Part shown: positions 53,349 through 62,104 of the stretch, in pieces
How positions within the stretch are numbered: the stretch's first letter is position 1
Layout of the letters: each line of letters opens with the position of its first letter
Source: Gammaproteobacteria bacterium
GTDB taxonomy: Bacteria; Pseudomonadota; Gammaproteobacteria; Enterobacterales; Permianibacteraceae
Assembly (NCBI GenBank): GCA_016182845.1
Contig: JACPFT010000019.1
Location: 1-64,000, forward strand
Length of the DNA stretch: 64,000 bases
Direction of reading: 5' to 3'
Notes under the pieces: generated by a model
Database searches by the model: none
What the model was told of the DNA's origin: nothing
Seen by the model: the letters and a program-made list of their open reading frames with translations, nothing else
Made by a program: the position numbers and the translations under genes

Positions 53349-53693
53349 TCAGGAGATAAGGCGCAGGGTGAAGGGGTAGCGGTAGCTCTTGCCCTCGTTG
53401 GCCTTGATGGTGCCGATGATCAGCATCACCACGTTGTAGATGGCCAGCACGGGCATCAGCAGCATGCCGATGAGCACGAAGGACAGGATGAAGCAGCCGA
53501 CGAAGCCGATGAACACGGTGATCTGGAAGTTCAGGGCTTCCTTGGCCTGTTCGGCGACATAGGTGGATTCGTCCTTCTTCACGATCCAGATGATCAGCGG
53601 CGCCAGGAAGCCGAAAAAGATGGCCAGTAGGTGGCTGAGCATGCCCAGGGTCTTTTCTTCCTGAGTGGGGGCGGCGGTTTCCAGGTTATCCAT
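53349..53693 (-). CDS. DUF4870 membrane protein
   Basis: 114 residues from MDNLETAAPTQEEKTLGMLSHLLAIFFGFLAPLIIWIVKKDESTYVAEQAKEALNFQ: the LSHL...FLAPLIIWIVKKDES and EQAKEALNFQ blocks are the signature of DUF4870 (Tic20-like) proteins. Two to three membrane helices (about 20-38, 60-80, 85-103). The function is not known. A single minus-strand gene whose upstream region faces exeA. Confidence 0.9.
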   Translation of the reverse strand: MDNLETAAPTQEEKTLGMLSHLLAIFFGFLAPLIIWIVKKDESTYVAEQAKEALNFQITVFIGFVGCFILSFVLIGMLLMPVLAIYNVVMLIIGTIKANEGKSYRYPFTLRLIS

Positions 53694-53804
53694 GGTTAAG
53701 TCCCTCTCTTGGTTATTGTTTATGCAAGTTAGCACGGCCTTCCGGGCGCTTGCCAGCACCCTGGCACTGGTCTGATCAGAGTTTAGAACGGTTTGCGGCC
53801 GTGC

Positions 53805-53832
53805 TTGCCCGGGGCTGGCCAGGCCCTATAAT
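53805..53832 (+). promoter_or_regulatory. Sigma-70 promoter candidate for exeA-gspB
   Basis: TTGCCC (53805-53810), 16-base spacer, TATAAT (53827-53832), the last a perfect -10 box, 31 bases before the exeA start codon. Confidence 0.6.
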
Positions 53833-53863
53833 GCCCCTTCGTTCAGCGTAGCCCGGTCTGGTC

Positions 53864-55513
53864 ATGTACAACGCCTATTTCGGCTTTTCCGAGAGCCCCT
53901 TCTCCATCGCCCCCGATCCCCGCTACCTCTATATGAGCGAGCGCCATCGCGAGGCCTTGGCGCATCTGCTTTATGGCGTGGGCGGCGGCGGTGGCTTCGT
54001 GCTGCTGACCGGCGAGGTGGGCACCGGCAAGACCACGGTCTGCCGCTGCCTGCTGGAGCAGATGCCCGCCCAGGTGGATCTGGCCCTGATCCTCAATCCC
54101 AAGCTGAGCCCGACGGAACTGGTGGCGGCCATCTGCGACGAGCTGCACGTGGCCTATGACAAGGATAGCGGTAGCCTGAAGACCCTGGTGGATGCCCTGA
54201 ACCAGCGCCTCCTGGCCGCCCATGCCGAGGCGCGCAGCACGGTGGTCATCATCGACGAGGCCCAACAGCTCTCGGTGGAGACCCTGGAGCAGCTGCGCCT
54301 GCTCACCAATTTGGAAACCAATACCAAGAAGCTCTTGCAGGTGATCCTGATCGGCCAGCCCGAGCTGCAGAGCATCCTGACCCGCCAGGAGCTGCGCCAG
54401 CTGGCCCAGCGCGTCATCGCCCGCTACCATTTGCTGCCCCTGTCGGTGCCGGAGATCGCCCATTACATCGGCCATCGCCTGGCCGTGGCCGGCTCACGCC
54501 AAAGCCTGTTCCCGAACCGGGTGATCAAGCGCCTGCACCAGCTCACCGGCGGCGTGCCCCGCCTCATCAACACCCTCTGCGACCGCTCGCTGCTCGGCGC
54601 CTATGCCCGGGGCAAGCGCGTCGTCGACGTGAGCCTGATCAATGAGGCTGCCCGCGAGGTGCTGGGCTTGTCCCGGCGCCTGGCGGACGAGGATGCCGCC
54701 TCGGCGCGCGGCAAGCCGGTGGCGCTGGCCCTGCGCTGGAGCCTGGGCCTCGCAGCCCTCGCGGGCCTGGCCATCGCCGGCCATCAATTCTGGCCCGCGC
54801 CGGGCCTGGTGGCCCAGACCGTCAGCCCGCCGGCCGCGAGCCCGGCCGCCGAGCCGGCCAAGCCGGCGCTCGCCACCGGCCTGGAGGCACGCCTGGATCC
54901 GGCCAAGCTGGACCGTTCGGGTTATGGCGCCTACGGCCAGGTCTTCGCCCGCTGGGGTCGCCCCTACGACGCGCGCAGCCAGGGCCTGCCTTGCGCCTAC
55001 GCCATCAGCCAGGGCCTGCGCTGCCATAGCCGCAGCGGCGACTGGGTGGCCCTGCGCCAGCTCAACCTGCCGGCCGTGCTCAAGCTCTACAGCCCGTCCC
55101 AGGGCTTCTTCTACGCCGCCCTCCTGGGCATGAGCGACAGCGAGGCGAGCGTCGAACTGGCCGGTCAGAAGATGACCGTGCCGGTGCACGAGCTCGCGCC
55201 CTATTGGCAGGGCGACTTCACCCTGCTTTGGCAGGCGCCGCCGGCCTTCTCCGGCAGCCTGAACAAAGGCAGCCGCGGCCCGGCGGTGAGCTGGCTACGT
55301 GCCCGCCTGGATAGCCAGGCCGGCCGGGCGGAGAACCCGGCGCCGCCGGATGTCTATGACGAGGCGGTGGCCGGCGAGCTGCGCCAGTTCCAGGCCACGC
55401 AAGGCCTGCGCGCCGACGGCATCGCCGGCGAGCAGACCCTGGTCCTGCTCAGCCAGCAGGTCAACGGCACGCCGCGCTTGGACGAACCGTCCGCCGGCGG
55501 GGAGCCGCACTGA
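53864..55513 (+). CDS. exeA: ExeA/GspA-type AAA ATPase with peptidoglycan-binding domain
   Basis: 549 residues. A AAA ATPase domain (1-270; Walker A GEVGTGKTT at 50-58, Walker B VVIIDEAQ at 127-134) starts MYNAYFGFSESPFSIAPDPRYLY, as in ExeA and the related XrtA-locus ATPases. A membrane helix follows (about 287-305), then a periplasmic part with a Cys-containing SPOR/C39-like segment and a C-terminal PG_binding_1 domain (about 470-540; GSRGPAVSWLRARLDSQ). ExeA helps the type II secretion secretin pass the peptidoglycan. The start of gspB overlaps its stop by one base, which identifies this as ExeA rather than the XrtA-locus ATPase. Confidence 0.9.
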   Translation: MYNAYFGFSESPFSIAPDPRYLYMSERHREALAHLLYGVGGGGGFVLLTGEVGTGKTTVCRCLLEQMPAQVDLALILNPKLSPTELVAAICDELHVAYDKDSGSLKTLVDALNQRLLAAHAEARSTVVIIDEAQQLSVETLEQLRLLTNLETNTKKLLQVILIGQPELQSILTRQELRQLAQRVIARYHLLPLSVPEIAHYIGHRLAVAGSRQSLFPNRVIKRLHQLTGGVPRLINTLCDRSLLGAYARGKRVVDVSLINEAAREVLGLSRRLADEDAASARGKPVALALRWSLGLAALAGLAIAGHQFWPAPGLVAQTVSPPAASPAAEPAKPALATGLEARLDPAKLDRSGYGAYGQVFARWGRPYDARSQGLPCAYAISQGLRCHSRSGDWVALRQLNLPAVLKLYSPSQGFFYAALLGMSDSEASVELAGQKMTVPVHELAPYWQGDFTLLWQAPPAFSGSLNKGSRGPAVSWLRARLDSQAGRAENPAPPDVYDEAVAGELRQFQATQGLRADGIAGEQTLVLLSQQVNGTPRLDEPSAGGEPH

Positions 55514-56475
55514 TGTCTTATATCCTCGAAGCCCTGCGCAAGTCCGAGGGCGAGCGCGATACCGGCCGGGTGCCGGATCTGGCCAGCCGGCATGATTTCC
55601 CCGACGAGGAGCAGGAAGCCCGCCGGCCGCTCTGGCCCTATGCCCTGGCCGGGGTGTTCAGCCTGAACGTAGCGGTGCTGGCCTATGTGTTCTGGCCCAA
55701 GGCCCAGCCGGCACCCCTGGCCCCGGCCGCCGAGACCCAGCTCGCCGAGACCCCGCCGAAAGCCCCGGCCAATGCGCCTGTCGCCGAGCCGATGAAGTCG
55801 GAGACGCCGAAGCCGGCCGAGCGTCCGGTTCAGCCCGGTGCACAAGCGATGCAGGCCGTCCAGCCTGTCCAGGCCTACCCGAACCCCGCGCCGGCCTACG
55901 GCCAACAGCCGGCACCGGCCTATGCCGCCTATCCGGCGCCCGGCTATGGCCAGGTCCCGGTGCAGCCGGCGCCGGGCTATGCCCAGGGCGCTTACCCGCC
56001 GCCGGCCTATCCGGTGCAGCAAGCTTACCCCGTTCAGGGCGGCTATCCCCTGCAGGGGGGTTATGCCCAAGCCGGGGCCTATCCGGCGCAGGCCATGCCC
56101 CAGGCCGCCTATCCGCCGGCACAGCCCGCCTATGGGCAGGCGCAGATGCCCAACCAACCGCTGCCGGAGCTGGCGGACGGCGAGACCCTGGTGACGCCCG
56201 AGGGCGTGCAGAGCCAAGACGCCGACAGCATCGCCGAGCTGCGCCAGCTGCCCCAGGAGCTGCAGGCTCAGGTTCCGCCCATGGCCTTCTCCACCCATGT
56301 CTATTCCAGCAATCCGGCCAAGAGCTTCGTGGTGATCAATGGCCAGAGCTATGGCGCCGGCGCCCAGGTCTTCCCGGGCATCGTGCTGGAGGCCATCGTG
56401 GAGGATGCGGTGGTGTTCAACCGGATGGGGCAGCGGTTTCGGCTGGAGGCCATGAAGAATTGGCCGAACGGCTGA
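55513..56475 (+). CDS. gspB: GspB/ExeB-type secretion protein with Tyr/Pro-rich linker
   Basis: 320 residues. The N-terminal cytoplasmic motif MSYILEALRKSEGERDTG is diagnostic of GspB/ExeB. A membrane helix (about 44-60) is followed by a Pro/Ala-rich stretch and then an irregular repeat of Tyr-Pro-Ala/Gly-Gln-type units (about 115-225), a long flexible periplasmic linker. The C-terminal GspB domain (about 240-318; VYSSNPAKSFVVINGQ, GIVLEAIVEDAVVFNRMGQRFRL) would bind the secretin. It pairs with ExeA; the rest of the type II secretion genes are not in the window. Confidence 0.92.
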   Translation: MSYILEALRKSEGERDTGRVPDLASRHDFPDEEQEARRPLWPYALAGVFSLNVAVLAYVFWPKAQPAPLAPAAETQLAETPPKAPANAPVAEPMKSETPKPAERPVQPGAQAMQAVQPVQAYPNPAPAYGQQPAPAYAAYPAPGYGQVPVQPAPGYAQGAYPPPAYPVQQAYPVQGGYPLQGGYAQAGAYPAQAMPQAAYPPAQPAYGQAQMPNQPLPELADGETLVTPEGVQSQDADSIAELRQLPQELQAQVPPMAFSTHVYSSNPAKSFVVINGQSYGAGAQVFPGIVLEAIVEDAVVFNRMGQRFRLEAMKNWPNG

Positions 56476-56492
56476 GACGGATGCCGGAAATG

Positions 56493-56522
56493 AAACAGGG
56501 CCGCGATGCGGCCCTGTTTGTT
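56493..56522. terminator. Terminator after exeA-gspB, bidirectional
   Basis: Perfect 12-bp stem AAACAGGGCCGC (56493-56504) / GCGGCCCTGTTT (56508-56519) with a GAT loop, then GTTT. It lies between gspB and the convergent small-protein gene at 56531, and can serve both strands. Confidence 0.85.
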
Positions 56523-56530
56523 TAAGGGGC

Positions 56531-56791
56531 TTAGTTGCCCGAATGGTCTTGCGGCGGTTCGCTGAATAGGCTGTCCATGCCCGGGTAGGCGCCTTCCATC
56601 GGCGGCAGGCTATCGGCTTCCATCTGCTCGCGGCAGCGGCGCAGATAGGATTCCCGTTCCTCGCCCTTGAGACCTTCCTCGTCCGCCCATTGCTGGCAGG
56701 TCGTTTCCTGCTGCGGGCTGATGGCCCAGCTGGCGGTGACCGGCGACAGGCCCAGGATCAGGCCGGGCAGCAGGAAGCGGTAGGCTCGCAT
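56531..56791 (-). CDS. Small secreted or periplasmic protein
   Basis: 86 residues. A signal peptide (about 1-23, RAYRFLLPGLILGLSPVTASWA) precedes an acidic mature part with two cysteines (TTCQQWADEEGLKGEERESYLRRCREQ), a small CX-helix-C motif that could form a disulfide, ending in a Pro/Asp-rich tail. I do not recognise a family. It lies downstream of the next gene on the same strand (23-base gap). Confidence 0.75.
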   Translation of the reverse strand: MRAYRFLLPGLILGLSPVTASWAISPQQETTCQQWADEEGLKGEERESYLRRCREQMEADSLPPMEGAYPGMDSLFSEPPQDHSGN

Positions 56792-56814
56792 GGAGAGTCC
56801 TTGAGGCTGTGGGC

Positions 56815-57048
56815 TTATTCTTCGTCCAGATCGAGCTTGTCCAGATCGTCCAGATCTTCCAACTCGTCTTCCAGGCGCTTGCGATCGCGGTAGTCCTCGA
56901 TCAACCGCCAGGTGGGCGTGCCCTTGCCGGCCGGGGCGTGTTTCTTGCCCGTGTCGGGAACGCGCTCTTCCTCGCCGCCCCCGTTGTTGAATTCTTCTTC
57001 CTGACCGAGTTCTTCGTGGAACTCGCCGTCCGATTCCTGAATTGCCAT
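56815..57048 (-). CDS. Small acidic protein, PA3496-like
   Basis: 77 residues, no signal peptide. A Glu/Gly-rich N-terminal half precedes WRLIEDYRDRKRLEDELEDLDDLDKLDL, which resembles the conserved end of PA3496-type putative envelope-integrity proteins; the resemblance is by eye. It is likely co-transcribed with the small secreted protein. Confidence 0.65.
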   Translation of the reverse strand: MAIQESDGEFHEELGQEEEFNNGGGEEERVPDTGKKHAPAGKGTPTWRLIEDYRDRKRLEDELEDLDDLDKLDLDEE

Positions 57049-57165
57049 TTGTCCCAGCCTCCGAAGCTTACTGGCCTATGCAAATGGGCACTGCTTATAG
57101 CGGCTTGGACCGCCGCTGTAAAGATCAATTCAAAAAAATGCGGCCTAAGGCACGCTGGACGCGGC

Positions 57166-60039
57166 TTAGGGCCGCGTCTTGGCGTGTTCCGGGCTTAGGC
57201 CGACGGCCGCCGTTCCGGTCGGCGAGACGGCCGGGCTGAGTTGGGCCAGCAGGCTGTTCTCCAGACCGAAATAGTCCTGGGCGACGCGCTTGAGCGCCTG
57301 CGGATCCAGCTTGGGGCTCAGGCGTTCGAAGTCCAGCAGGAGCATGCCCCGTTCGTCCCAGCCGGCTTCCCGGTAGAACTTGAGGGTATTTAGCCAGGCG
57401 CTGTTGTCGCGCCGCCGGGCCTGGAATTCCTGGGTCTGGGCGGCGCGCACCGTGGCGATCTCCTCGGGGCGCACGCCCTCGCGGCGCAGGGTGGCGATGA
57501 CCCGGCGTACCGCCTCGGTCAGTTCGGCGGCTCGGGCCGGATCGCAGACGAAGCTGATCTGGGCCTCGTGGTGGGCCTGCGGGTAGGGGCTCAGCTCGCC
57601 GCTCAGGCTGATGTCGTAGACCCCGGACAGGTTCTCGCGGATTTCCTGGCGCAGCCGGGTTTCCAGGATGCGGCGCAGGGAGCCGTAGAGGTAGAGCTCA
57701 TCGCGGTCCCAGCGCGCCGGACCGGTGAACAAGAGCCGAACCAGGGTGCGCGGTTCGGCGGCCTCGGCGAGGACGAGCCGATGCTGGCCGCGCAGGGGGC
57801 GTGCGCCCAGGTCCTTGGCGGTCTCGCGCCGGCCCCGGTCGGGCAGGCTGCCCAGGTAGCGGTCCAGCAGCGGTTGAATGGCGTCCACTTCGAAGCGGCC
57901 CACCAGGATGAACTGGAAGTCGCCGGCATCGGCGAAACGCTCGCGATAGGCCGCCAGGGCCCGGTCCTGGCTCAGGGCGGCGATGCTGTCCGGGGCCCAG
58001 GGCCGGTAGCGGGGGTGATCCTGGGTATAGGCCAGGCGCACCGCGTCCTCGAAACGCTGGGCGCTATTGGCCGTACGGGTCTTGGCATAGTCTTCCAGCC
58101 GGCCGCGCAGGGCGGCGAAGGCGGCGGGATCGCGGCGCGGCGTGGTGAAAGCCAGATGGGTCAGCTGCAGCAGGGTCTCCAGCTCCTCGGGTTGGCTGGA
58201 GCCGGTCACTCCCTCCTCGGTCTCGCTGACATAGGGCGAGAGGCTGAGCAACTGGCCGGCGGTCAGCTTCTTGAGATCCGGTAGGCTCCAGGCGCCGAAA
58301 CCGCTCTGGGCCACCAGGTCGGCGCTGATGGCGGCGTCGCGGAACTGGGCGTCGCCCACCTGCGACAAGCCGCCCCGGCTCCAGCCCTGCATGAGGATCT
58401 CGGTCTGCTGGAAGTCGGTGGGTTTGAGCAGGACGGACAGGCCATTGGCATAGCGCAGCTCGGTGAGGCCCAGCTCGGGCACCTCCCGGCGCTGAGCCAG
58501 CCGGCCCGGTTCGGGCAGGGATTCAAGCAGGCCCTGGGCGGTCTTGGCCTCGGCCAGGGCGCGGGGCGGCTCGGCGGCGGCCTGGCGCAGGGCTTGGGCC
58601 ACGGCCTCGGCCCCGGGGTAGGCGATGCCCTTGGCCTCTTGGCCGCTCACCAGGGCCAGGCGGTCCGGACCGGCGAAGAGTCGGCGGTAGACCGCCTGGA
58701 TGTCGGCGGGGGCGAGCCGCGCCAGGGCGGCCTGGCTCTGGGCCAGCTCCTCCTCGACGCTGAGGTAGTGCTCGCCGCTCAGGAAGTGTTCCACATAGTC
58801 GCCGGCATAGGCCTCGGACTCGATGCGCTCCTTGTCCTTGTGGCTCTGGGTGAGGCCCGCCAGGTAGTCGGCCTTGTGGCGGGCCAGTTCGTCGGCGCTG
58901 ACGCCCAGGGCCAGGGCGCGGCTCAGGGCGCGCTGCAATCGGGCGAAGGCGGGCAGCACTTGAGCGGGCGTGGTGCGCGCCGCCAGGGTGTAGAGGCTCA
59001 TCTGGCGATCCAGGGGGCTCATGCTGACCCCGGCGGCCAGCCAGGGTCCCTGGTCCTCGGCCAGCTCGTCTTCCAGGCGCTCGTTGAGGATGGACAGGGC
59101 CAGCTCCCGGCTGAGCAGGTAGCGGTAATCGGCGCCGCGCTTCAGGCGCGGTTCCGGGTGGACATAGGACAGCTCCACCGTGGTGGCGGGATTCTCGGCA
59201 TCCAGGACCGTGGCATGGCGCAGGCCGGGGACGGCGCGCAGGGCCGGCTCGGCCGCTTCCGGCGTGGCCCGGGCGGGCAGATCGGCGAAATGCCGGCCCA
59301 TGGCTTCCCGCAACTGGACCGGGTCGATGTCGCCCACGGCCACCAGGGCCATGCGCTCCGGCTGATACCAGCGCCGGTAGAAGGCTTGCAGGGCCTCGGC
59401 GCTGGCGTTCTGGAGGATGGCCGGCTCACCGATGGGCTTGCGGCTCAGGTAGGGCGTACCGGCATAGAGTAGGGGCAGGATCTGATCCTGCAGGCGTTCG
59501 CCGACGCCCTTGCGGGAGCGCCATTCCTCCAGCACCACGCCGCGCTCCTTGACGACTTCCGCCTCGCTGAAGCGGATGCCGTCGGCCCAGTCGCGCAGGA
59601 TGGTCAGGGCCTTGTCCAGGTTTTCCGGCTTGTCGGTGGGCACGGTGAGCTGGTAGAGGGTCTCGCCGTAGCTGGTGAAGGCATTGACATGGGAGCCGAA
59701 TTCCACGCCCATGGCCTCCAGCTCCGCCACCAGGGCGTTCTTGGGGAAATGGCGGGTGCCGTTGAAGGCCATGTGCTCGACGAAATGGGCCAAGCCCCGC
59801 TCGCTCTCGGTTTCCATGAGGGAGCCGGCCTTGACCACCAGCTGCAGGCTGACGCGCTTTTCCGGGAAGGCGTTGCGGCGCAGATAGACGGTCAGGCCGC
59901 TGTCCAGGCGTTCCTGGAGCACGGCGCCGTCCAGGGGCAGGGCGTCGGCGGGGGCATCGACGGGCAAGGGCTTCTGCGCGCAGGCCGTCAGGGCGGCGAG
60001 CAGGGCCAGGTTCAGGAGGGCGCGGGTGTACAGCTTCAT
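57166..60039 (-). CDS. M16 family zinc metallopeptidase, lipoprotein
   Basis: 957 residues from MKLYTRALLN. A lipobox LTAC (Cys20) predicts a lipid-anchored periplasmic or outer-membrane protein. The N-terminal M16 domain has the inverted zinc motif HFVEH (85-89) and a downstream Glu; three further M16-like domains follow in one chain, as in PqqL/pitrilysin-type enzymes. It probably degrades short peptides in the periplasm. Open reading extends upstream but not as protein; the start fits a signal peptide. It sits 46 bases after the patatin gene on the same strand. Confidence 0.92.
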   Translation of the reverse strand: MKLYTRALLNLALLAALTACAQKPLPVDAPADALPLDGAVLQERLDSGLTVYLRRNAFPEKRVSLQLVVKAGSLMETESERGLAHFVEHMAFNGTRHFPKNALVAELEAMGVEFGSHVNAFTSYGETLYQLTVPTDKPENLDKALTILRDWADGIRFSEAEVVKERGVVLEEWRSRKGVGERLQDQILPLLYAGTPYLSRKPIGEPAILQNASAEALQAFYRRWYQPERMALVAVGDIDPVQLREAMGRHFADLPARATPEAAEPALRAVPGLRHATVLDAENPATTVELSYVHPEPRLKRGADYRYLLSRELALSILNERLEDELAEDQGPWLAAGVSMSPLDRQMSLYTLAARTTPAQVLPAFARLQRALSRALALGVSADELARHKADYLAGLTQSHKDKERIESEAYAGDYVEHFLSGEHYLSVEEELAQSQAALARLAPADIQAVYRRLFAGPDRLALVSGQEAKGIAYPGAEAVAQALRQAAAEPPRALAEAKTAQGLLESLPEPGRLAQRREVPELGLTELRYANGLSVLLKPTDFQQTEILMQGWSRGGLSQVGDAQFRDAAISADLVAQSGFGAWSLPDLKKLTAGQLLSLSPYVSETEEGVTGSSQPEELETLLQLTHLAFTTPRRDPAAFAALRGRLEDYAKTRTANSAQRFEDAVRLAYTQDHPRYRPWAPDSIAALSQDRALAAYRERFADAGDFQFILVGRFEVDAIQPLLDRYLGSLPDRGRRETAKDLGARPLRGQHRLVLAEAAEPRTLVRLLFTGPARWDRDELYLYGSLRRILETRLRQEIRENLSGVYDISLSGELSPYPQAHHEAQISFVCDPARAAELTEAVRRVIATLRREGVRPEEIATVRAAQTQEFQARRRDNSAWLNTLKFYREAGWDERGMLLLDFERLSPKLDPQALKRVAQDYFGLENSLLAQLSPAVSPTGTAAVGLSPEHAKTRP

Positions 60040-60085
60040 ACGGCCAGCCGTGGTGTGGAGAGAGAAAGCGCTCAGTGTATCACCG

Positions 60086-60865
60086 TCAGGCGGGCTGCCC
60101 CGTGGCCGGCAGGCGTATGACGCCGCCGGCGGCCGGAAGTTCCAGGGCGCGGCGGGTCGTGTCCAGGGCCAGGGCATAGGCCTCGCGGCCCGCGTCCAGG
60201 CGGTTGGGGCCGCTGCGCGGCAGGCCGTCGATGGCAAGGCCGACGAGATTGGGGCGCTGCGGCAGGGCCAGGGCCGGGCTGTTGCGGCGGCGCCAGGGCG
60301 AGCGGCTGGCGATGTGGTGGTAGAACACGCGCTCCCCGGGGATCGTGCCGGCCAGGGCCGGGCGATCCCGGATCCCGCCGTCCATGAGCAGCATGCCCTC
60401 GTGGCGCAAGGGCTGGAACAGGAAGGGCAGGGCTGAGGAGGCATAGATGGCCGCCACCAGGGAGCCCTCGCGCAGGACTCGGGTGTTCCGGCTCTTGGCG
60501 TCATAGACCGATAGCGCCAAGGGGATGGCGCACTGGGCGAAGTCCTGGACCGGCAGGGTCTCGGCCAGATGGCGGCGGAATTTTTCGCCCTTGAGCAGGC
60601 CTAGGCCTAGGCCCGGATCCCAGAAGCGTTCCCGGGTCAGGCCGAACAGGATGTCCTTGAGCGCGGCGCTGTCCAGGCCGGCGGCATGGCAGCCGGCGAT
60701 CAGGGCGCCGGCGCTGGCGCCGGTCAGGCGGGCGGGCTTGAGGCCTCGCTCTTCCAGGGCGGCGAGCATGCCGGCATGGGCGAAGAAGCCGAAGAAGCCC
60801 GAGGACAGGCTTAAAGTGAAGGGCCGGGCGGAAAGCCAGGCGTGCAGGGTCGGTGTCGCGGTCAT
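60086..60865 (-). CDS. Patatin-like phospholipase family protein
   Basis: 259 residues from MTATPTLHAWL. Nucleophile elbow GASAGALIAG (catalytic Ser) and the Asp-Gly dyad partner MDGGIRDRP give the Ser-Asp dyad of patatins. The oxyanion-hole segment, usually GGGxRG, reads SSGFFGFFAHAG here, a clear departure. A lipolytic acyl hydrolase acting on membrane lipids is the best guess; no signal peptide. Co-oriented with the M16 lipoprotein gene 46 bases downstream. Confidence 0.87.
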   Translation of the reverse strand: MTATPTLHAWLSARPFTLSLSSGFFGFFAHAGMLAALEERGLKPARLTGASAGALIAGCHAAGLDSAALKDILFGLTRERFWDPGLGLGLLKGEKFRRHLAETLPVQDFAQCAIPLALSVYDAKSRNTRVLREGSLVAAIYASSALPFLFQPLRHEGMLLMDGGIRDRPALAGTIPGERVFYHHIASRSPWRRRNSPALALPQRPNLVGLAIDGLPRSGPNRLDAGREAYALALDTTRRALELPAAGGVIRLPATGQPA

Positions 60866-60923
60866 GGGAGGGCCGGGGTGGGTAGACCCCGGCATTATAC
60901 GGCTTGGGCGTCGCCTTGGACGC

Positions 60924-62009
60924 CTACTTCCCGCGTGCCTTCATCGCCGCATCGGACATGGCGCGCATCAAATTATCCGCCTGGCGTTCATAGGGTGGCC
61001 AGAAGCGCGCCTCGCTGAAAAAGTCCGGATTGCTTTCCAGCAAGGGGTTTTTCACCGTGCCGACCACGGCCACCATGGACAAGCCATTGACCACTCGATC
61101 CTGCACGGCCGGCGTCAGGAAGTAATCCATGAACACATAAGCGGCATCGAGCCTGGCGCCGCTCACGTCCTTGGCGATGTTCATGGTGTCCATCCACACG
61201 GTATTGCCTTCGGCGAAGGGCACCAGCTGCCAGTCCTCGCCCTTGGCGCGCAGTCCGGCGATCTCGATGCCGTAGCTGGCGACAATTTGGTGCTCGGGCT
61301 TGAATGCCGGCGCGGCGTCCCAGAATTCGCCGACCTGGCCGTACAGCGTATTCAGGAAGGCTTGCGCCGGGGCATCGGCGCCGCTCGTCTGCACGGCCTC
61401 CTGTCGCTGTCCGGCCTTGACCATGCTGTTCAATTTGAAGGGTTCCTCGCCCTGGGCCATGAAGGCCAGGGCGACATTGGGTTGGACCTGGCCGCTGGTC
61501 AGGGACAGCTTGCCCTTCCAGCGAGGCTCCAAGAGTTGGCTGAGTTTGGTCGGCAGCTCCTCGGCCTTGAGTTGTTTCATATTGGCCCACAGACCGTAGG
61601 CGCCGCCGCCATAGGGCACGTAGAGCGGCTTGTCGCCGGCCATGCCCATGCCCACCCGACCGAGCTTGGGATTGACGTCCCCGTAGTTTTTCAGGCGCGC
61701 GGTGTCTATGGGCTGCAGCAGGTTGGCGATGCGTCCCTCCTGCATGCCGATGTAGTTCAGGGTCAGGAAGCTCAAATCGGCCTTCTTGGCGCGCAGGATG
61801 TCGAACATCTGCTCGGGTCCGGTCGCGAAAGGCTGGATGACCTCGACCTTCACGTCCAGCTTGCGTTCGGCCAGCTGCTTGTTGACGGCCTCCAGGTCCG
61901 CTGGAGTGACATAGCCCTCCCAGGTGAAGACCCGCAGCGTTTCCGTGGCCAGGGCGAGGGGACTGCTTAAGCAGGACAACGCAAGCGCGATGCTCCAGAC
62001 AGACTTCAT
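60924..62009 (-). CDS. PotD-like periplasmic substrate-binding protein (copy A)
   Basis: 361 residues. Signal peptide (about 1-21) then TLRVFTWEGYVTPADLEAVNKQL, the start typical of spermidine/putrescine-type (PotD/PotF) binding proteins. Later blocks include VPYGGGAYGLWAN, GNTVWMDTMNIAKD and the terminal FWPPYERQADNLMRAM. It shares long identical blocks with the next upstream gene and is clearly a tandem duplicate. No PotA/B/C genes are adjacent, so the transporter is elsewhere or the proteins serve sensing. Confidence 0.87.
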   Translation of the reverse strand: MKSVWSIALALSCLSSPLALATETLRVFTWEGYVTPADLEAVNKQLAERKLDVKVEVIQPFATGPEQMFDILRAKKADLSFLTLNYIGMQEGRIANLLQPIDTARLKNYGDVNPKLGRVGMGMAGDKPLYVPYGGGAYGLWANMKQLKAEELPTKLSQLLEPRWKGKLSLTSGQVQPNVALAFMAQGEEPFKLNSMVKAGQRQEAVQTSGADAPAQAFLNTLYGQVGEFWDAAPAFKPEHQIVASYGIEIAGLRAKGEDWQLVPFAEGNTVWMDTMNIAKDVSGARLDAAYVFMDYFLTPAVQDRVVNGLSMVAVVGTVKNPLLESNPDFFSEARFWPPYERQADNLMRAMSDAAMKARGK

Positions 62010-62104
62010 GGTTTTCTCCTTAGGCGGTTGGCGCGTGTAGCGGACTCAGGGAAGTATAGAAGCTGTGGGCGAAATGGCTTTTCCGGTCACGGGCAGGCCG
62101 CCCA

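Noticed and set aside
53864-55513. XrtA-locus AAA ATPase instead of ExeA
   Set aside because: The N-terminal start is shared by both families, but a membrane helix, a peptidoglycan-binding domain and the coupled gspB favour ExeA.
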